A stretch of 64,000 nucleotides of DNA from assembly GCF_022921115.1 (NCBI RefSeq), contig NZ_CP095075.1, positions 2,740,001 to 2,804,000 of the forward strand, written 5' to 3'. The translations under genes were made by a program, and so were the position numbers. How positions within the stretch are numbered: the first letter of the stretch is position 1; each line of letters starts with the position of its first letter. The notes beneath the pieces were generated by a model, which searched no databases, had not been told where the DNA came from, and worked only from the letters and a program-made list of their open reading frames with translations. The DNA is from Halobacillus amylolyticus. Lineage in GTDB: Bacteria > Bacillota > Bacilli > Bacillales > Halobacillaceae. Shown one piece after another: positions 20,233 to 29,296 of this stretch.

Positions 20233-20234
20233 TA

Positions 20235-20274
20235 AGTAAGCTGCTATGGCGTTTTCATAGCGGCTTTTTTAATA
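20235..20274 (+). terminator. Terminator after the M23 gene
   Basis: AAGCTGCTATG and CATAGCGGCTT flank a 6-nt loop and lead into TTTTTAA. Confidence 0.9.
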
Positions 20275-20475
20275 TCTTTAAACTAGTTATAGCCTTCCGT
20301 AGTGGGTCTAGGATATTGAGGCATTCAGCTTTGGGCCCTCCATCTTACCCGAGCCTTCACTGCATGAAAAGGATGCCCACGCTTTCTTATTTTTAGGATG
20401 AGATAAGACATTTGAGGATAAATAAGTTAAAATGAGGGGAAGCATTGAAGTAGATGAAAAGGAAGTGAATTAGAT

Positions 20476-21180
20476 ATGGCTCCAAAAATTTTAGTCGTTG
20501 ATGATGAGAAACCAATTGCGGATATATTGAAATTTAATTTAGAAAAAGAAGGCTATGATGTGGTTTGTGCTTATGATGGTGATGAAGCCATCCAAAAGGC
20601 CGATCAAGAAGATCCAGATTTAATATTGCTTGATATTATGCTGCCCAATAAAGATGGAAATGAAGTATGTCGAGAAGTTCGTAAAACCCACACGATGCCA
20701 ATCATTATGCTGACAGCGAAGGATGCTGAGATTGATAAGGTGCTAGGTTTAGAAATGGGTGCGGATGACTATGTAACTAAGCCATTCAGCAACCGTGAAT
20801 TGATTGCCAGAGTAAAGGCGAATTTACGAAGACACCAGCAGGAGCCGGAAGATCAATCCCATCAGTCAAAAGACATCACCATTGGGCGTTTGGCTATTCA
20901 TCCGGATGCATACACTGTAACTCGGGATGGATCCTACATTGAGCTTACGCACCGAGAGTTCGAATTGTTACATTACCTTGCCCGTCATATTGGACAGGTT
21001 ATGACGCGTGAGCATTTGCTTGAAACGGTGTGGGGCTACGATTATTATGGTGATGTGCGTACGGTCGACGTAACCGTTCGCCGCCTTCGTGAAAAAATTG
21101 AGGAGAACCCGAGTAATCCAGTATGGATTGTGACCCGTCGAGGTGTTGGTTACTATTTAAGAAACCCAGAGCAGGAGTAA
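20476..21180 (+). CDS. walR: Essential response regulator WalR (YycF)
   Basis: The 234-residue OmpR-family regulator has a receiver domain with the phospho-acceptor Asp53 in [14 protein letters not shown] and Lys in [14 protein letters not shown], and a winged-helix DNA-binding domain (about 135-230) with the motifs [13 protein letters not shown] and [13 protein letters not shown]. It controls autolysins and wall homeostasis. It heads the walR-walK-yycH-yycI-walJ-htrA operon, in the same order as B. subtilis and Staphylococcus. Confidence 0.98.
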   Translation: MAPKILVVDDEKPIADILKFNLEKEGYDVVCAYDGDEAIQKADQEDPDLILLDIMLPNKDGNEVCREVRKTHTMPIIMLTAKDAEIDKVLGLEMGADDYVTKPFSNRELIARVKANLRRHQQEPEDQSHQSKDITIGRLAIHPDAYTVTRDGSYIELTHREFELLHYLARHIGQVMTREHLLETVWGYDYYGDVRTVDVTVRRLREKIEENPSNPVWIVTRRGVGYYLRNPEQE

Positions 21181-21186
21181 GGTTTT

Positions 21187-23025
21187 ATGAAGAAAGTGAG
21201 CTTTTTTCAGTCGGTTCGGCTGAAGCTTATTGTTGTTTATATTTTACTGCTTTTGCTCGGAATTCAAGTAATAGGTGCTTATTTTGTTGATAGGCTCGAG
21301 GAGCAGCTTAGGGATAATTTTGAGAGTTCGATCGAGGGGACCATTCGATCTTTAACATATAGCTTGCAGAATTCCTTTGAACTTGAGCGTGGGGAGTCAG
21401 ACCCCAGTCTTAAATCAGATGTACAGAATCTGATTCAGGAGTTTGATGAAACAGAAATTCAAAAGTTGCAGGTCGTGGATAGTGACGGTCGGGTGATTGC
21501 AGAGCATGGGGGAGAATTAAGGAGCTCAAATATAGGTAAGAAAGCGACGCGTCCTTCAATTATTTCTGCACTAAAATTACCGTCTAGCACACCAACCCCA
21601 GAGATTGCGCTAGATGAAACTACAGGGGAGCGATTATTGTTCGGGGCAACCTCTATAGTCAGCAGTAGCAATGAAGACCAGGCATTAGGAGCAGTCTATT
21701 ATGAAGCGAACATGAGTGGAGTATATGGTCAACTCCAGAATATCAACAATATCTTTGCCACAGGCGCTGCGCTGGCTATTACAATAACCGCTTTACTTGG
21801 GATTCTGGTAGCTAGAACGATAACGAAGCCATTGTCTGAAATGCGGAGACAGGCACGAATCATGTCAACTGGTGACTTCTCTCAGAAGGTGACTGTCCAT
21901 GGGAATGATGAGATTGGCCAGTTAGGGATTGCTTTTAATGATTTAAATGACAAATTAAAGCTGTCTCAGGCCACAACAGAAGGTGAGCGGAGAAAGCTTA
22001 GTTCGGTCCTCTCAAACATGTCAGATGGAGTCATCGCTACAGATCGGTTAGGTGCTGTAACGTTAATGAATGCTCCTGCGTCTAATTTAATTGAACAAAG
22101 CTTTGAGGAAGTCCAAGGGCAGTCATTAATTGACATCCTGGGGATGACTGATCAGATTAGTGAGGTATCAGACATTGATTCGATAGGCTCGGTAATTATT
22201 GATTTAAGTGAAGAAGATCAACACCTGCTTTTGAAGGCTAATTTCTCTGTTGTTCAGGACGAAAATAACGAGATGAACGGTTTTATAACAGTACTTAGTG
22301 ATGTAACAGAACAAGAGAGAATAGAACAGGAACGGCGAGAATTTGTTTCTAATGTGTCACATGAGCTTCGTACCCCGTTAACAACGATGCGGAGTTATAT
22401 TGAAGCACTTACGGATGGGGCTTGGAAGGACGAAGAGATTGCGCCTCGTTTCCTAGACGTGACTCAGAACGAAACAGACCGAATGATTCGACTCGTAAAC
22501 GATTTGCTTCAGTTGTCAAAAATGGATCGAAAGGACACTGGTCTTTTTAAGGAAAAAGTCGATTTCGTCCCTTTTTTCGGACATATTATTGATCGTTTCG
22601 AGATGAATCGAAGGGAGAATATGGCGTTTATTCGCGAATTATCTAAACAAGATCTCTATGTATGGATTGACAAAGATAAGATTACACAAGTCCTGGATAA
22701 CGTTATTTCCAATGCGATTAAATATTCTCCTAAAGGTGGTACGATTACATTTAAAGCACTGCCGGGAAGTAAATATCTTCAAGTAAGCATTTCTGACCAA
22801 GGATTAGGGATGCCTTTAGATACGGTAGACAAAATATTTGATCGCTTTTATCGTGTCGACAAGGCTAGATCCCGGGAAATGGGCGGTACAGGACTTGGAC
22901 TTGCTATTGCCCGGGAAATAATTGAGGCTCATCATGGTCAAATTTGGGCGAAAAGTCAAGAAGGTAAAGGGACCACTGTCTTCTTTACACTTCCGCTAAT
23001 TAGTCAGAAGCGGAGGCGAAGATAA
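21187..23025 (+). CDS. walK: Sensor histidine kinase WalK (YycG)
   Basis: The 612-residue kinase has two membrane helices (about 12-32 and 185-205) around an extracellular PAS-like domain, then HAMP (about 206-258), PAS (about 265-370), HisKA with His392 in VSNVSHELRTPLTT, and HATPase with NAIKYSPKGG, DQGLGMP and GGTGLGLAIA. It phosphorylates WalR in response to wall state. It lies 6 bases after walR; its stop shares a base with the start of yycH. Confidence 0.98.
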   Translation: MKKVSFFQSVRLKLIVVYILLLLLGIQVIGAYFVDRLEEQLRDNFESSIEGTIRSLTYSLQNSFELERGESDPSLKSDVQNLIQEFDETEIQKLQVVDSDGRVIAEHGGELRSSNIGKKATRPSIISALKLPSSTPTPEIALDETTGERLLFGATSIVSSSNEDQALGAVYYEANMSGVYGQLQNINNIFATGAALAITITALLGILVARTITKPLSEMRRQARIMSTGDFSQKVTVHGNDEIGQLGIAFNDLNDKLKLSQATTEGERRKLSSVLSNMSDGVIATDRLGAVTLMNAPASNLIEQSFEEVQGQSLIDILGMTDQISEVSDIDSIGSVIIDLSEEDQHLLLKANFSVVQDENNEMNGFITVLSDVTEQERIEQERREFVSNVSHELRTPLTTMRSYIEALTDGAWKDEEIAPRFLDVTQNETDRMIRLVNDLLQLSKMDRKDTGLFKEKVDFVPFFGHIIDRFEMNRRENMAFIRELSKQDLYVWIDKDKITQVLDNVISNAIKYSPKGGTITFKALPGSKYLQVSISDQGLGMPLDTVDKIFDRFYRVDKARSREMGGTGLGLAIAREIIEAHHGQIWAKSQEGKGTTVFFTLPLISQKRRRR

Positions 23026-24359
23026 TGAACTTTGAAACACTTAAATCGATTATGTTGTTAATTCTTATTTGTTTTAGTTTGCTGCTTACTGTCGGCTTAT
23101 GGAACTATCAGCCTAGTAATGATTTTATCGAGGACGAAAACTTATTAGAGGAAACGACAATCGGGGGAAAGGAAGCTAAAATGTCATCCCTGATTGCCCC
23201 TTCTCAGTTCGTTTTCCATAAGAATGGGGAGCATTATTCCTTTAAAAATGGTAAAGATCGTGAGAATACCTATAAGGTTATGAAGGAATGGACATTGTTT
23301 AATGTCCACCCTAAAGATAATCAAGTTGTTCCAGAAGAAAGCCGAATGATGGAGGTTATTTTCCCTACTAATATTCCTGCTCAAGCGATTAAAAACTTAT
23401 TTAATTTTGGAGATCAGGATTTCACCCCTCCAGTTGGAGAATTTAAGCGTATCTTTTTCACCTTTAATGATAATGGAGGGGTTGATGTTTTCTTTAAACC
23501 AGAATCAGAGGACGCTACAGCATTTGGAGCATCCCTTCGAAGTGAGAACATTTACAGATTGGAAGAGTTATTAGCTGTCGATGAAGGGCTGAGGGAGCAG
23601 GTTATGTTCATAGGCGATGGGGAGAAACGAATCTTCCTACCTGAAACTGAGGTAACAGTCCATTCGCTTATCATGGATACAACGCCTCTCCCTATCACCC
23701 CATTGAAAAACACCCTTTTTGAAGATCCTTCTATCGTTAGAAATTTCCCTGCGCCAAGAGCGGAGCAACGCCTTACCGATGGGTTAGGTAACCTTGAGGT
23801 GACGGAAGGTTGGAAACGGATGATTTTTACTGAGTTATTACTTGGTGAGTCAAGTCCGCAAATAGCTATGAGTTCTTTTGAAGTGCTGGAGAGGAGCATT
23901 AGTTTCATTAATGCACATCAAGGCTGGACGGATACATTCCGTGTTGGCAATCTATCGGCATCAAATACATCAGTGACCTACCTGATGTACCAAAAAGACT
24001 TACCCGTTTTGGCGAGTGACGATCAGATTCATACTATAGAAATAAACTACCAAAATGGTGAGGAAGAACGATATGCAAGACCTTTAGTAAGCTTAGAACC
24101 ATCCATCAATGAATCTGAGGGAACTCACCCGCTTCCATCAGGAAAAAGTATTATTGCATTTATACAAGAATCCCGTTTGTATAACATCAAGCTGATCGAA
24201 GATATCAAAATTGGTTATAAACTGGTAGGGCAAAGCGGTGGTTATGGAGGGTATTCACTGATTCCTGCTTGGTTTGTTTTAGAAAATGGCAGTTGGAAGG
24301 AAATAACCGGGTCAACAGAAGGTAAAGGAGGTTTATCCAGTGCAGTGGGGTCAAATTAA
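23025..24359 (+). CDS. yycH: WalK regulatory protein YycH
   Basis: The 444-residue protein has one N-terminal membrane helix (about 8-26) and a large extracellular region. In B. subtilis YycH and YycI bind WalK in the membrane and restrain it. Identity rests on size, topology, weak but recognisable residues (PSQFVFH, the end region GYSLIPAWFVLENG) and position. The start overlaps the walK stop by one base and the end overlaps yycI by 20 bases. Confidence 0.93.
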   Translation: MNFETLKSIMLLILICFSLLLTVGLWNYQPSNDFIEDENLLEETTIGGKEAKMSSLIAPSQFVFHKNGEHYSFKNGKDRENTYKVMKEWTLFNVHPKDNQVVPEESRMMEVIFPTNIPAQAIKNLFNFGDQDFTPPVGEFKRIFFTFNDNGGVDVFFKPESEDATAFGASLRSENIYRLEELLAVDEGLREQVMFIGDGEKRIFLPETEVTVHSLIMDTTPLPITPLKNTLFEDPSIVRNFPAPRAEQRLTDGLGNLEVTEGWKRMIFTELLLGESSPQIAMSSFEVLERSISFINAHQGWTDTFRVGNLSASNTSVTYLMYQKDLPVLASDDQIHTIEINYQNGEEERYARPLVSLEPSINESEGTHPLPSGKSIIAFIQESRLYNIKLIEDIKIGYKLVGQSGGYGGYSLIPAWFVLENGSWKEITGSTEGKGGLSSAVGSN

Positions 24360-25227
24360 AACCTTATTCATTTTTAGCTTCCTTGTGCTCGACTTATTCC
24401 TGCTGCAACAATTTCTAGATAAACAGGATCAAGCAAATGTAGGGACAATGGAGGAATCACAATTTGAAAAGAGTCTAAGTAATGCGGATATTACCATTTC
24501 AAATGATATACCTGAAGAAGCACCTCCCGTTAGTTTAATCACGGCTTCGCCTGGAGATTTTACCGAAGACCAGCTGAATCAAATCAAAAATCTCGAAGGT
24601 CAATCTGCTAAAGTTTATGATGACAGCCTTTTACATTCCATATTAGATGAACCTATCGAAGTAACGGAAGAGTCCATTGTCAGCGCTGTTAGTGAACACG
24701 TACCTTTTAGCAGTCAATATTCTTTTTGGGACTGGAATGAAGATCTAGGCAAGGCGGTATTTTTCCAAAAGGCGAATTCACGAACCGTTTATTATAATTC
24801 GGAAGGGGTGCTGATGGTAAATATTGAAAATGGAGCAATGACAGGATATACGCTCGCCCATTTAAAAGTACCCAACCAGTCAGGTGAAGATAAACAAGAG
24901 TTAATAAGCCCTTTGGAAGTGGTAGAAAAACTTTATACGGACGGAATTATAAATGGGGGGGATACGATCACTGACATGTCGATTGGCTACTATTCTGCTT
25001 ATAAAAATCCAGGCGGAGAGGCGAGTGGACAATTGTTTGCACCGACATGGAAAGTGACAATCAATGGGAGTGAGGATGCCTTTTTTTATGCACTTGCCGC
25101 TAAACCCCAATATTTAAACCTAAGCGAAAGTAATTTTATCCAAACTACATTAGAGGAATTTGAAAAAACAATGGATTCCAATGAACAAAATATATTTACA
25201 AATAATGAGGAGAACTCTGATGAATAG
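24340..25227 (+). CDS. yycI: WalK regulatory protein YycI
   Basis: The 295-residue protein starts MQWGQIKTLFIFSFLVLDLF, the conserved YycI N-terminus with a single membrane helix, followed by an extracellular domain (to about 275) with LFAPTWKVTING. It acts with YycH on WalK. The start is GTG, 20 bases inside the end of yycH, after an AGGAGG ribosome binding site within yycH; translation is probably coupled. Confidence 0.94.
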   Translation: MQWGQIKTLFIFSFLVLDLFLLQQFLDKQDQANVGTMEESQFEKSLSNADITISNDIPEEAPPVSLITASPGDFTEDQLNQIKNLEGQSAKVYDDSLLHSILDEPIEVTEESIVSAVSEHVPFSSQYSFWDWNEDLGKAVFFQKANSRTVYYNSEGVLMVNIENGAMTGYTLAHLKVPNQSGEDKQELISPLEVVEKLYTDGIINGGDTITDMSIGYYSAYKNPGGEASGQLFAPTWKVTINGSEDAFFYALAAKPQYLNLSESNFIQTTLEEFEKTMDSNEQNIFTNNEENSDE

Positions 25228-25248
25228 AGATAGATGGAGTGTCTAAAT

Positions 25249-26043
25249 ATGACGTTACGATTTAGTGTACTAGCATCAGGCAGTACGGGGAATGCTTTTT
25301 ATATAGAGTCCGGGGATGAGAAAATCTTAGTGGATGCAGGTTTAAGCGGGAAAAAGATTGAAGGGCTGCTTGAACAGGTGGATGTGAATCCAGCTAACCT
25401 TTCAAGAATTCTAGTTACGCATGAACATAGTGATCACATTAAAGGTCTTGGAATTATGGCCCGTCGTTATAATTTACCTATTTTTGCAAATGAAAAAACA
25501 TGGCGAGCAATGGATGGACAACTTGGGAAGCTGTCTATCGATCAGAAATTCCATTTTAATATGGAGGAAACTAAAACATTCGGTGGAATCGATATTGAGT
25601 CTTTCGCTGTGTCACATGATGCAGCTGACCCAATGTTCTATACATTCCATAGAAATGGGAAGAAGGTAGCCCTTGTCACGGATTTAGGTTACGTATCTGA
25701 ACGGATCAAGAAAACAGTCGAGGGCGCTGATGCTTATATTTTTGAGTCCAATCATGATGTAGGAATGCTGCGTATGGGACGTTATCCCTGGAGTGTAAAA
25801 CGGAGGATTTTAGGAGACTCAGGTCACGTTTCTAATGAAGATAGTGCCCTTGCTTTAACTGATATTATGACAGATCAAACGAGGCGAGTGTATCTGGCTC
25901 ATTTGAGTCTTGATAATAATATGAAAGATTTAGCTCGTATGTCGGTGAAAAATGTTCTGGAGGAGCGTGGATTTGAAATCGGTCCCCGTATTGAACTGTA
26001 TGATACGGATCCTGCTCAAGCAACGCCAATTTATGAAGTATAA
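25249..26043 (+). CDS. walJ: Metallo-beta-lactamase fold hydrolase WalJ (YycJ)
   Basis: The 264-residue protein carries the MBL metal motif [12 protein letters not shown] (about 60-71), later SHDAAD, VTDLG, ESNHD and a C-terminal His in LAHLSLDNN. WalJ/YycJ has been linked to coordinating division with replication and to mutation rate; nuclease activity is known for the family. An ATG 15 bases upstream is also in frame, but GGAG precedes this one and the conserved N-terminus [16 protein letters not shown] begins here. Confidence 0.93.
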   Translation: MTLRFSVLASGSTGNAFYIESGDEKILVDAGLSGKKIEGLLEQVDVNPANLSRILVTHEHSDHIKGLGIMARRYNLPIFANEKTWRAMDGQLGKLSIDQKFHFNMEETKTFGGIDIESFAVSHDAADPMFYTFHRNGKKVALVTDLGYVSERIKKTVEGADAYIFESNHDVGMLRMGRYPWSVKRRILGDSGHVSNEDSALALTDIMTDQTRRVYLAHLSLDNNMKDLARMSVKNVLEERGFEIGPRIELYDTDPAQATPIYEV

Positions 26044-26120
26044 CTAGTTTTAGAAGTTTTCAGAAAAGGTAACAGTTAGGTAGTAAAAAAAGCTCTGGAT
26101 AGAAAGGAAAGGTGAAAAGC

Positions 26121-27338
26121 GTGGGTTATTACGACGATCATTCCCCAGCCGATCAACAGCAAAAAAATCGACGCCGTTTCGTCATGCCAACGATTGTTGG
26201 GGTCATTCTTGGCGCTGTTCTTGTATTACTTGCTTTGCCGGCGCTGGTACAAACAAATATACTGCCGTATGATATCGCACCAAGTGAAGAACAAACGGCT
26301 GAGGATGGGAGCGGTACACCTGGAGCGACTAAACAGCCTGTCCAGTTAGATGTATCGAGCCAAATCACGAAGGTAGTAGAAAAAGTTTCTCCATCGATCG
26401 TAGGTGTTGTTAACCTTCAATCCCAAGCGAACTTTTGGGAACAGGAAGGCACCCCAGAGCAGGCGGGGATAGGCTCTGGAGTTATTTATAAAAAAGAAGA
26501 TGGAACGGCCTATGTTGTGACGAATTATCACGTCATCGAGGGGGCTAGTGAAATTGAAGTTGTGCTTTCAGATGGAGCAAGAGAGAAAGCACAACTTGTC
26601 GGCGGAGATGTATTTACTGATTTAGCCGTACTTAAGATGTCTGGGGAAAATGTAGAGAGGGTCGCTGAATTAGGTTCATCTGAGAACCTACAAGTAGGGG
26701 AACCAGCTATAACAATTGGTAACCCATTAGGTTTAAAATTTGCAGGCTCTGTCACGAAAGGGATTATTAGTGGGAAACAGAGAGCAATACCTCAAGACTT
26801 TAATGGTGATGGGCAACAAGACTGGCAAGCAGAGGTAATTCAAACGGATGCAGCCATTAACCCTGGAAACAGTGGTGGGGCGCTTATTAATATTAAGGGT
26901 CAAGTCATTGGTATTAACTCAATGAAAATCGCTCAATCTGCAGTTGAAGGTATTGGTTTCGCGATTCCAATCGATACGGTTAAGCCAATTATTGCAGAAC
27001 TTGAACAGTATGGACAAGTGAATCGCCCATTCATTGGAATCGAAGCATATGGTTTAAATCGCGTTCCGACTTCGGAATGGAGAACTACCCTGAATCTTCC
27101 AGAGGATGTTGAGGGCGGATTATATATTCGAAGCATTACAAGAATGTCACCAGCGGATAAGGCAGGATTACAACCACTGGATGTCATTACAGCCATTGAT
27201 GGAGAACCGGTACAAAACATTATAGACCTTCGCAAATATCTCTATGAAGAAAAAGATCCTGGAGATAATCTTGAAATCACCTATTACCGTGATGGAGAAC
27301 AAAATACGGTAACGATTACATTAGGATCTCAACAATAA
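26121..27338 (+). CDS. htrA: HtrA-family membrane serine protease
   Basis: The 405-residue product has a short cytoplasmic N-terminus, one membrane helix (about 20-45), a Pro/Thr/Glu-rich linker, a trypsin-like domain with the triad in TNYHVIEG, FTDLAVLK and NPGNSGGALIN, and a single PDZ domain (about 300-395). It degrades misfolded secreted proteins. The start is ambiguous: GTG at 26112 or 26121; the second has better spacing from AAAGGAAAGG. It is the last gene of the wal operon, as with B. subtilis htrC/yyxA. Confidence 0.95.
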   Translation: MGYYDDHSPADQQQKNRRRFVMPTIVGVILGAVLVLLALPALVQTNILPYDIAPSEEQTAEDGSGTPGATKQPVQLDVSSQITKVVEKVSPSIVGVVNLQSQANFWEQEGTPEQAGIGSGVIYKKEDGTAYVVTNYHVIEGASEIEVVLSDGAREKAQLVGGDVFTDLAVLKMSGENVERVAELGSSENLQVGEPAITIGNPLGLKFAGSVTKGIISGKQRAIPQDFNGDGQQDWQAEVIQTDAAINPGNSGGALINIKGQVIGINSMKIAQSAVEGIGFAIPIDTVKPIIAELEQYGQVNRPFIGIEAYGLNRVPTSEWRTTLNLPEDVEGGLYIRSITRMSPADKAGLQPLDVITAIDGEPVQNIIDLRKYLYEEKDPGDNLEITYYRDGEQNTVTITLGSQQ

Positions 27339-27342
27339 ACGA

Positions 27343-27378
27343 GGGGCGCATGCATATAAAGTGCATGCGCTTTTCTAT
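27343..27378 (+). terminator. Terminator of the wal operon
   Basis: GCGCATGCA and TGCATGCGC flank an 8-nt loop, followed by TTTTCTAT. Confidence 0.92.
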
Positions 27379-27421
27379 ATTTTAGTCACAGAGACACATG
27401 GGGTAAAGAAATAGTTTAACG

Positions 27422-27665
27422 TTATCCACAACCTGTGCATAAGGCTCTGGATAATTAGCATATATGGTAGCGAACGTATATACCACTACCATATAGACTT
27501 CGGTTTATTGACGCTTGTGAATAAAATCTGGGGATAACCTGTGGGTAAACGGAAATTGATAAAGGTTGTGTATAAGTCTGTGGATAGGTGTGGGTAACTA
27601 TTTTCGTTAGTTACCTTTTCCACATGTGAATAACAGTGGTCGCGTATCATTAGCGTTTATCCACA
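27422..27665. promoter_or_regulatory. Cluster of DnaA boxes
   Basis: Six exact TTATNCACA boxes occur: + at 27422 and 27657, and - at 27434, 27516, 27567 and 27625. At least six more with one mismatch lie among them (27446, 27529, 27540, 27579, 27589, 27616). The 244-bp stretch is free of ORFs and AT-rich. dnaA and dnaN are absent, so this is not the standard oriC. In B. subtilis DnaA-box clusters outside oriC are known, and I recall one between the htrC/yyxA and rlmH/yydA genes, the equivalent place. The rest of 27339-27820 shows nothing else. Confidence 0.85.
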
Positions 27666-27820
27666 ATAATTCTCACTTAATCACAATTGACTCAAAATAC
27701 GGAGGGGAAATAGAACTTTTATGAACTTATTTTACTAACGAAATACGAGGGATTCTCTATGAATGGCAGGAGTCATTGGGGATGAACCGACTATTAATAG
27801 CTTTCTTGTTAGGATAAAGG

Positions 27821-27850
27821 TTGTTTAGGATCGCGTTCATTTTGTACAAT
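27821..27850 (+). promoter_or_regulatory. Promoter of ltaE
   Basis: TTGTTT (27821-27826) and TACAAT (27845-27850) are 18 bp apart, and the start codon follows 25 bases later. Confidence 0.55.
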
Positions 27851-27874
27851 AATGGGAATGAGGAGGAGATACAT

Positions 27875-28894
27875 ATGATTGATTTGCGAAGCGATACGGT
27901 AACAAAACCAACCAGCGCCATGAGACAGGCCGCCTTTGATGCGGAGGTAGGGGATGATGTGTATGGCGAGGATCCAACAGTACAGCGTTTAGAAGAGGTA
28001 GCGGCACGTATGCTTGGAAAGGAAGCTGCTTTATTTGTAACGAGCGGTACACAAGGGAATCAGATTGCTGTGCTTACGCATTGTAATCCTGGTGATGAGG
28101 TGCTGCTTGAAGCGAATTCGCATTTGTTTCTATATGAAGGAGCTTCGATGTCGGCATTAGCCGGCGTGCAACCGCGAACGATCCAAGGAACCCGCGGGGC
28201 GATGAATCCCGAGGAGGTACGCGCGGCGATTCGGCCGGAGGATATTCATTTTCCGGAGACCAGTTTAATTTGTGTGGAAAATACACACAACAAGGCGGGG
28301 GGAGCCATTGTTCCGCTTGGAAATATGCAGGCAGTTTATGAGGTTGCACGGGAACAGCAGATTCCTGTCCATTTGGATGGGGCAAGGCTGTTTAATGCAT
28401 CCGTTGCTTCAGGAGTGTCACTCGAACATTATGCTGCTCAAGCGGACACCGTTCAATTTTGCCTGTCAAAAGGGCTGGGAGCACCAATGGGATCTGTAAT
28501 TGCTGGATCATCTGATTTTATTAATAAAGCGCGAAAATGGCGGAAGCGCCTTGGAGGCGGTCTGAGACAGGTCGGAATGGTTGCAGCTCCTGGATTAGTC
28601 GCTTTGACAGAAATGGTTGATCGATTGACAGAAGATCATGAGCATGCCCAGCTTTTAGCTCAGGGCCTTAGCCAGATGACGGGACTTAATCTGGAAGGAA
28701 AAGTGGAAACAAACATTGTACTTGTTAATGTAGCTGAATTGGGTAAATCAGCAGAGGAATTTCTTGAGGACTTGAAAGGAATAGGTATTCTGGCTGTCCC
28801 TTTTGGACCGGCAACAGTGAGGTTTGTAACAAATTATGATGTGAGTCGAGATGATATAGAATCTGTCGTTGAGCGAGTGGAGCAATTGGTGTAA
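27875..28894 (+). CDS. ltaE: Low-specificity L-threonine aldolase
   Basis: The 339-residue PLP enzyme of the beta-eliminating-lyase fold starts MIDLRSDTVTKPT, with GDDVYGEDPTV, the cofactor-stacking His in NSHLF, HLDGARLFNA and the PLP-Lys in FCLSKGLGAP. It cleaves L-threonine or L-allo-threonine to glycine and acetaldehyde. The start is the ATG after GAGGAGG at 27875, not the upstream in-frame one. It is a single-gene unit. Confidence 0.95.
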   Translation: MIDLRSDTVTKPTSAMRQAAFDAEVGDDVYGEDPTVQRLEEVAARMLGKEAALFVTSGTQGNQIAVLTHCNPGDEVLLEANSHLFLYEGASMSALAGVQPRTIQGTRGAMNPEEVRAAIRPEDIHFPETSLICVENTHNKAGGAIVPLGNMQAVYEVAREQQIPVHLDGARLFNASVASGVSLEHYAAQADTVQFCLSKGLGAPMGSVIAGSSDFINKARKWRKRLGGGLRQVGMVAAPGLVALTEMVDRLTEDHEHAQLLAQGLSQMTGLNLEGKVETNIVLVNVAELGKSAEEFLEDLKGIGILAVPFGPATVRFVTNYDVSRDDIESVVERVEQLV

Positions 28895-28924
28895 TGGTTT
28901 ACAGTTCGTAATATCCGTCAGCTT

Positions 28925-28958
28925 AGAAAAGCTCTCTCATTGTGGGGGGCTTTTTTAA
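28925..28958 (+). terminator. Terminator after ltaE
   Basis: AGCTCTCTC pairs with GGGGGGCT, using G-T pairs, and TTTTTT follows. Confidence 0.7.
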
Positions 28959-29059
28959 ATAAAACCCCTAGTTTTTACATAGGTGGCGGTTGTCTGTAGG
29001 CTAAAGGGTTGAGGTCTTAAAAAAGTTTGATATTTATATATGATCCATATAAAACGTGG

Positions 29060-29197
29060 TACAATAACTATAGACAAGCATCCTTAAAATGCTTCACCAT
29101 TCTTTGAATTTTGAATACGTACCACTTTTACAAAACAGACAAAAACGGTAGATCATACATTTTCTTGGTCCATTTAAGATACCGTTTTTTTAAAACG
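29060..29197 (+). promoter_or_regulatory. Candidate attenuator leader of asnB
   Basis: A -10-like TACAAT (29060-29065) is followed by a small hairpin AAGCAT/ATGCTT (29076-29094) and then by AAACGGTA/TACCGTTT with a 29-nt loop and seven T (29143-29190). The terminator is about 100 bases before asnB, and ltaE already has its own terminator, so it may act as an attenuator. I see no T-box core. The remaining parts of 28959-29296 hold nothing else. Confidence 0.45.
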
Positions 29198-29296
29198 TGT
29201 AGATTAGTAATACAATCAGATACTGTGCCCGCGTGTGCTATCGATCAAGGTTCTAAATGGTAAAACAACTATTTTATAAAGAAAGAAGGATTCCCT

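Noticed and set aside
27422..27665. oriC of the chromosome
   Set aside because: dnaA, dnaN, rpmH and gidAB are absent, and the gene order places the origin left of the window. The cluster is better read as an extra-origin DnaA-box site.
28981..29197. T-box leader before asnB
   Set aside because: The T-box antiterminator core (TGGNACCGCG) and the AG-bulge features of stem I are missing.
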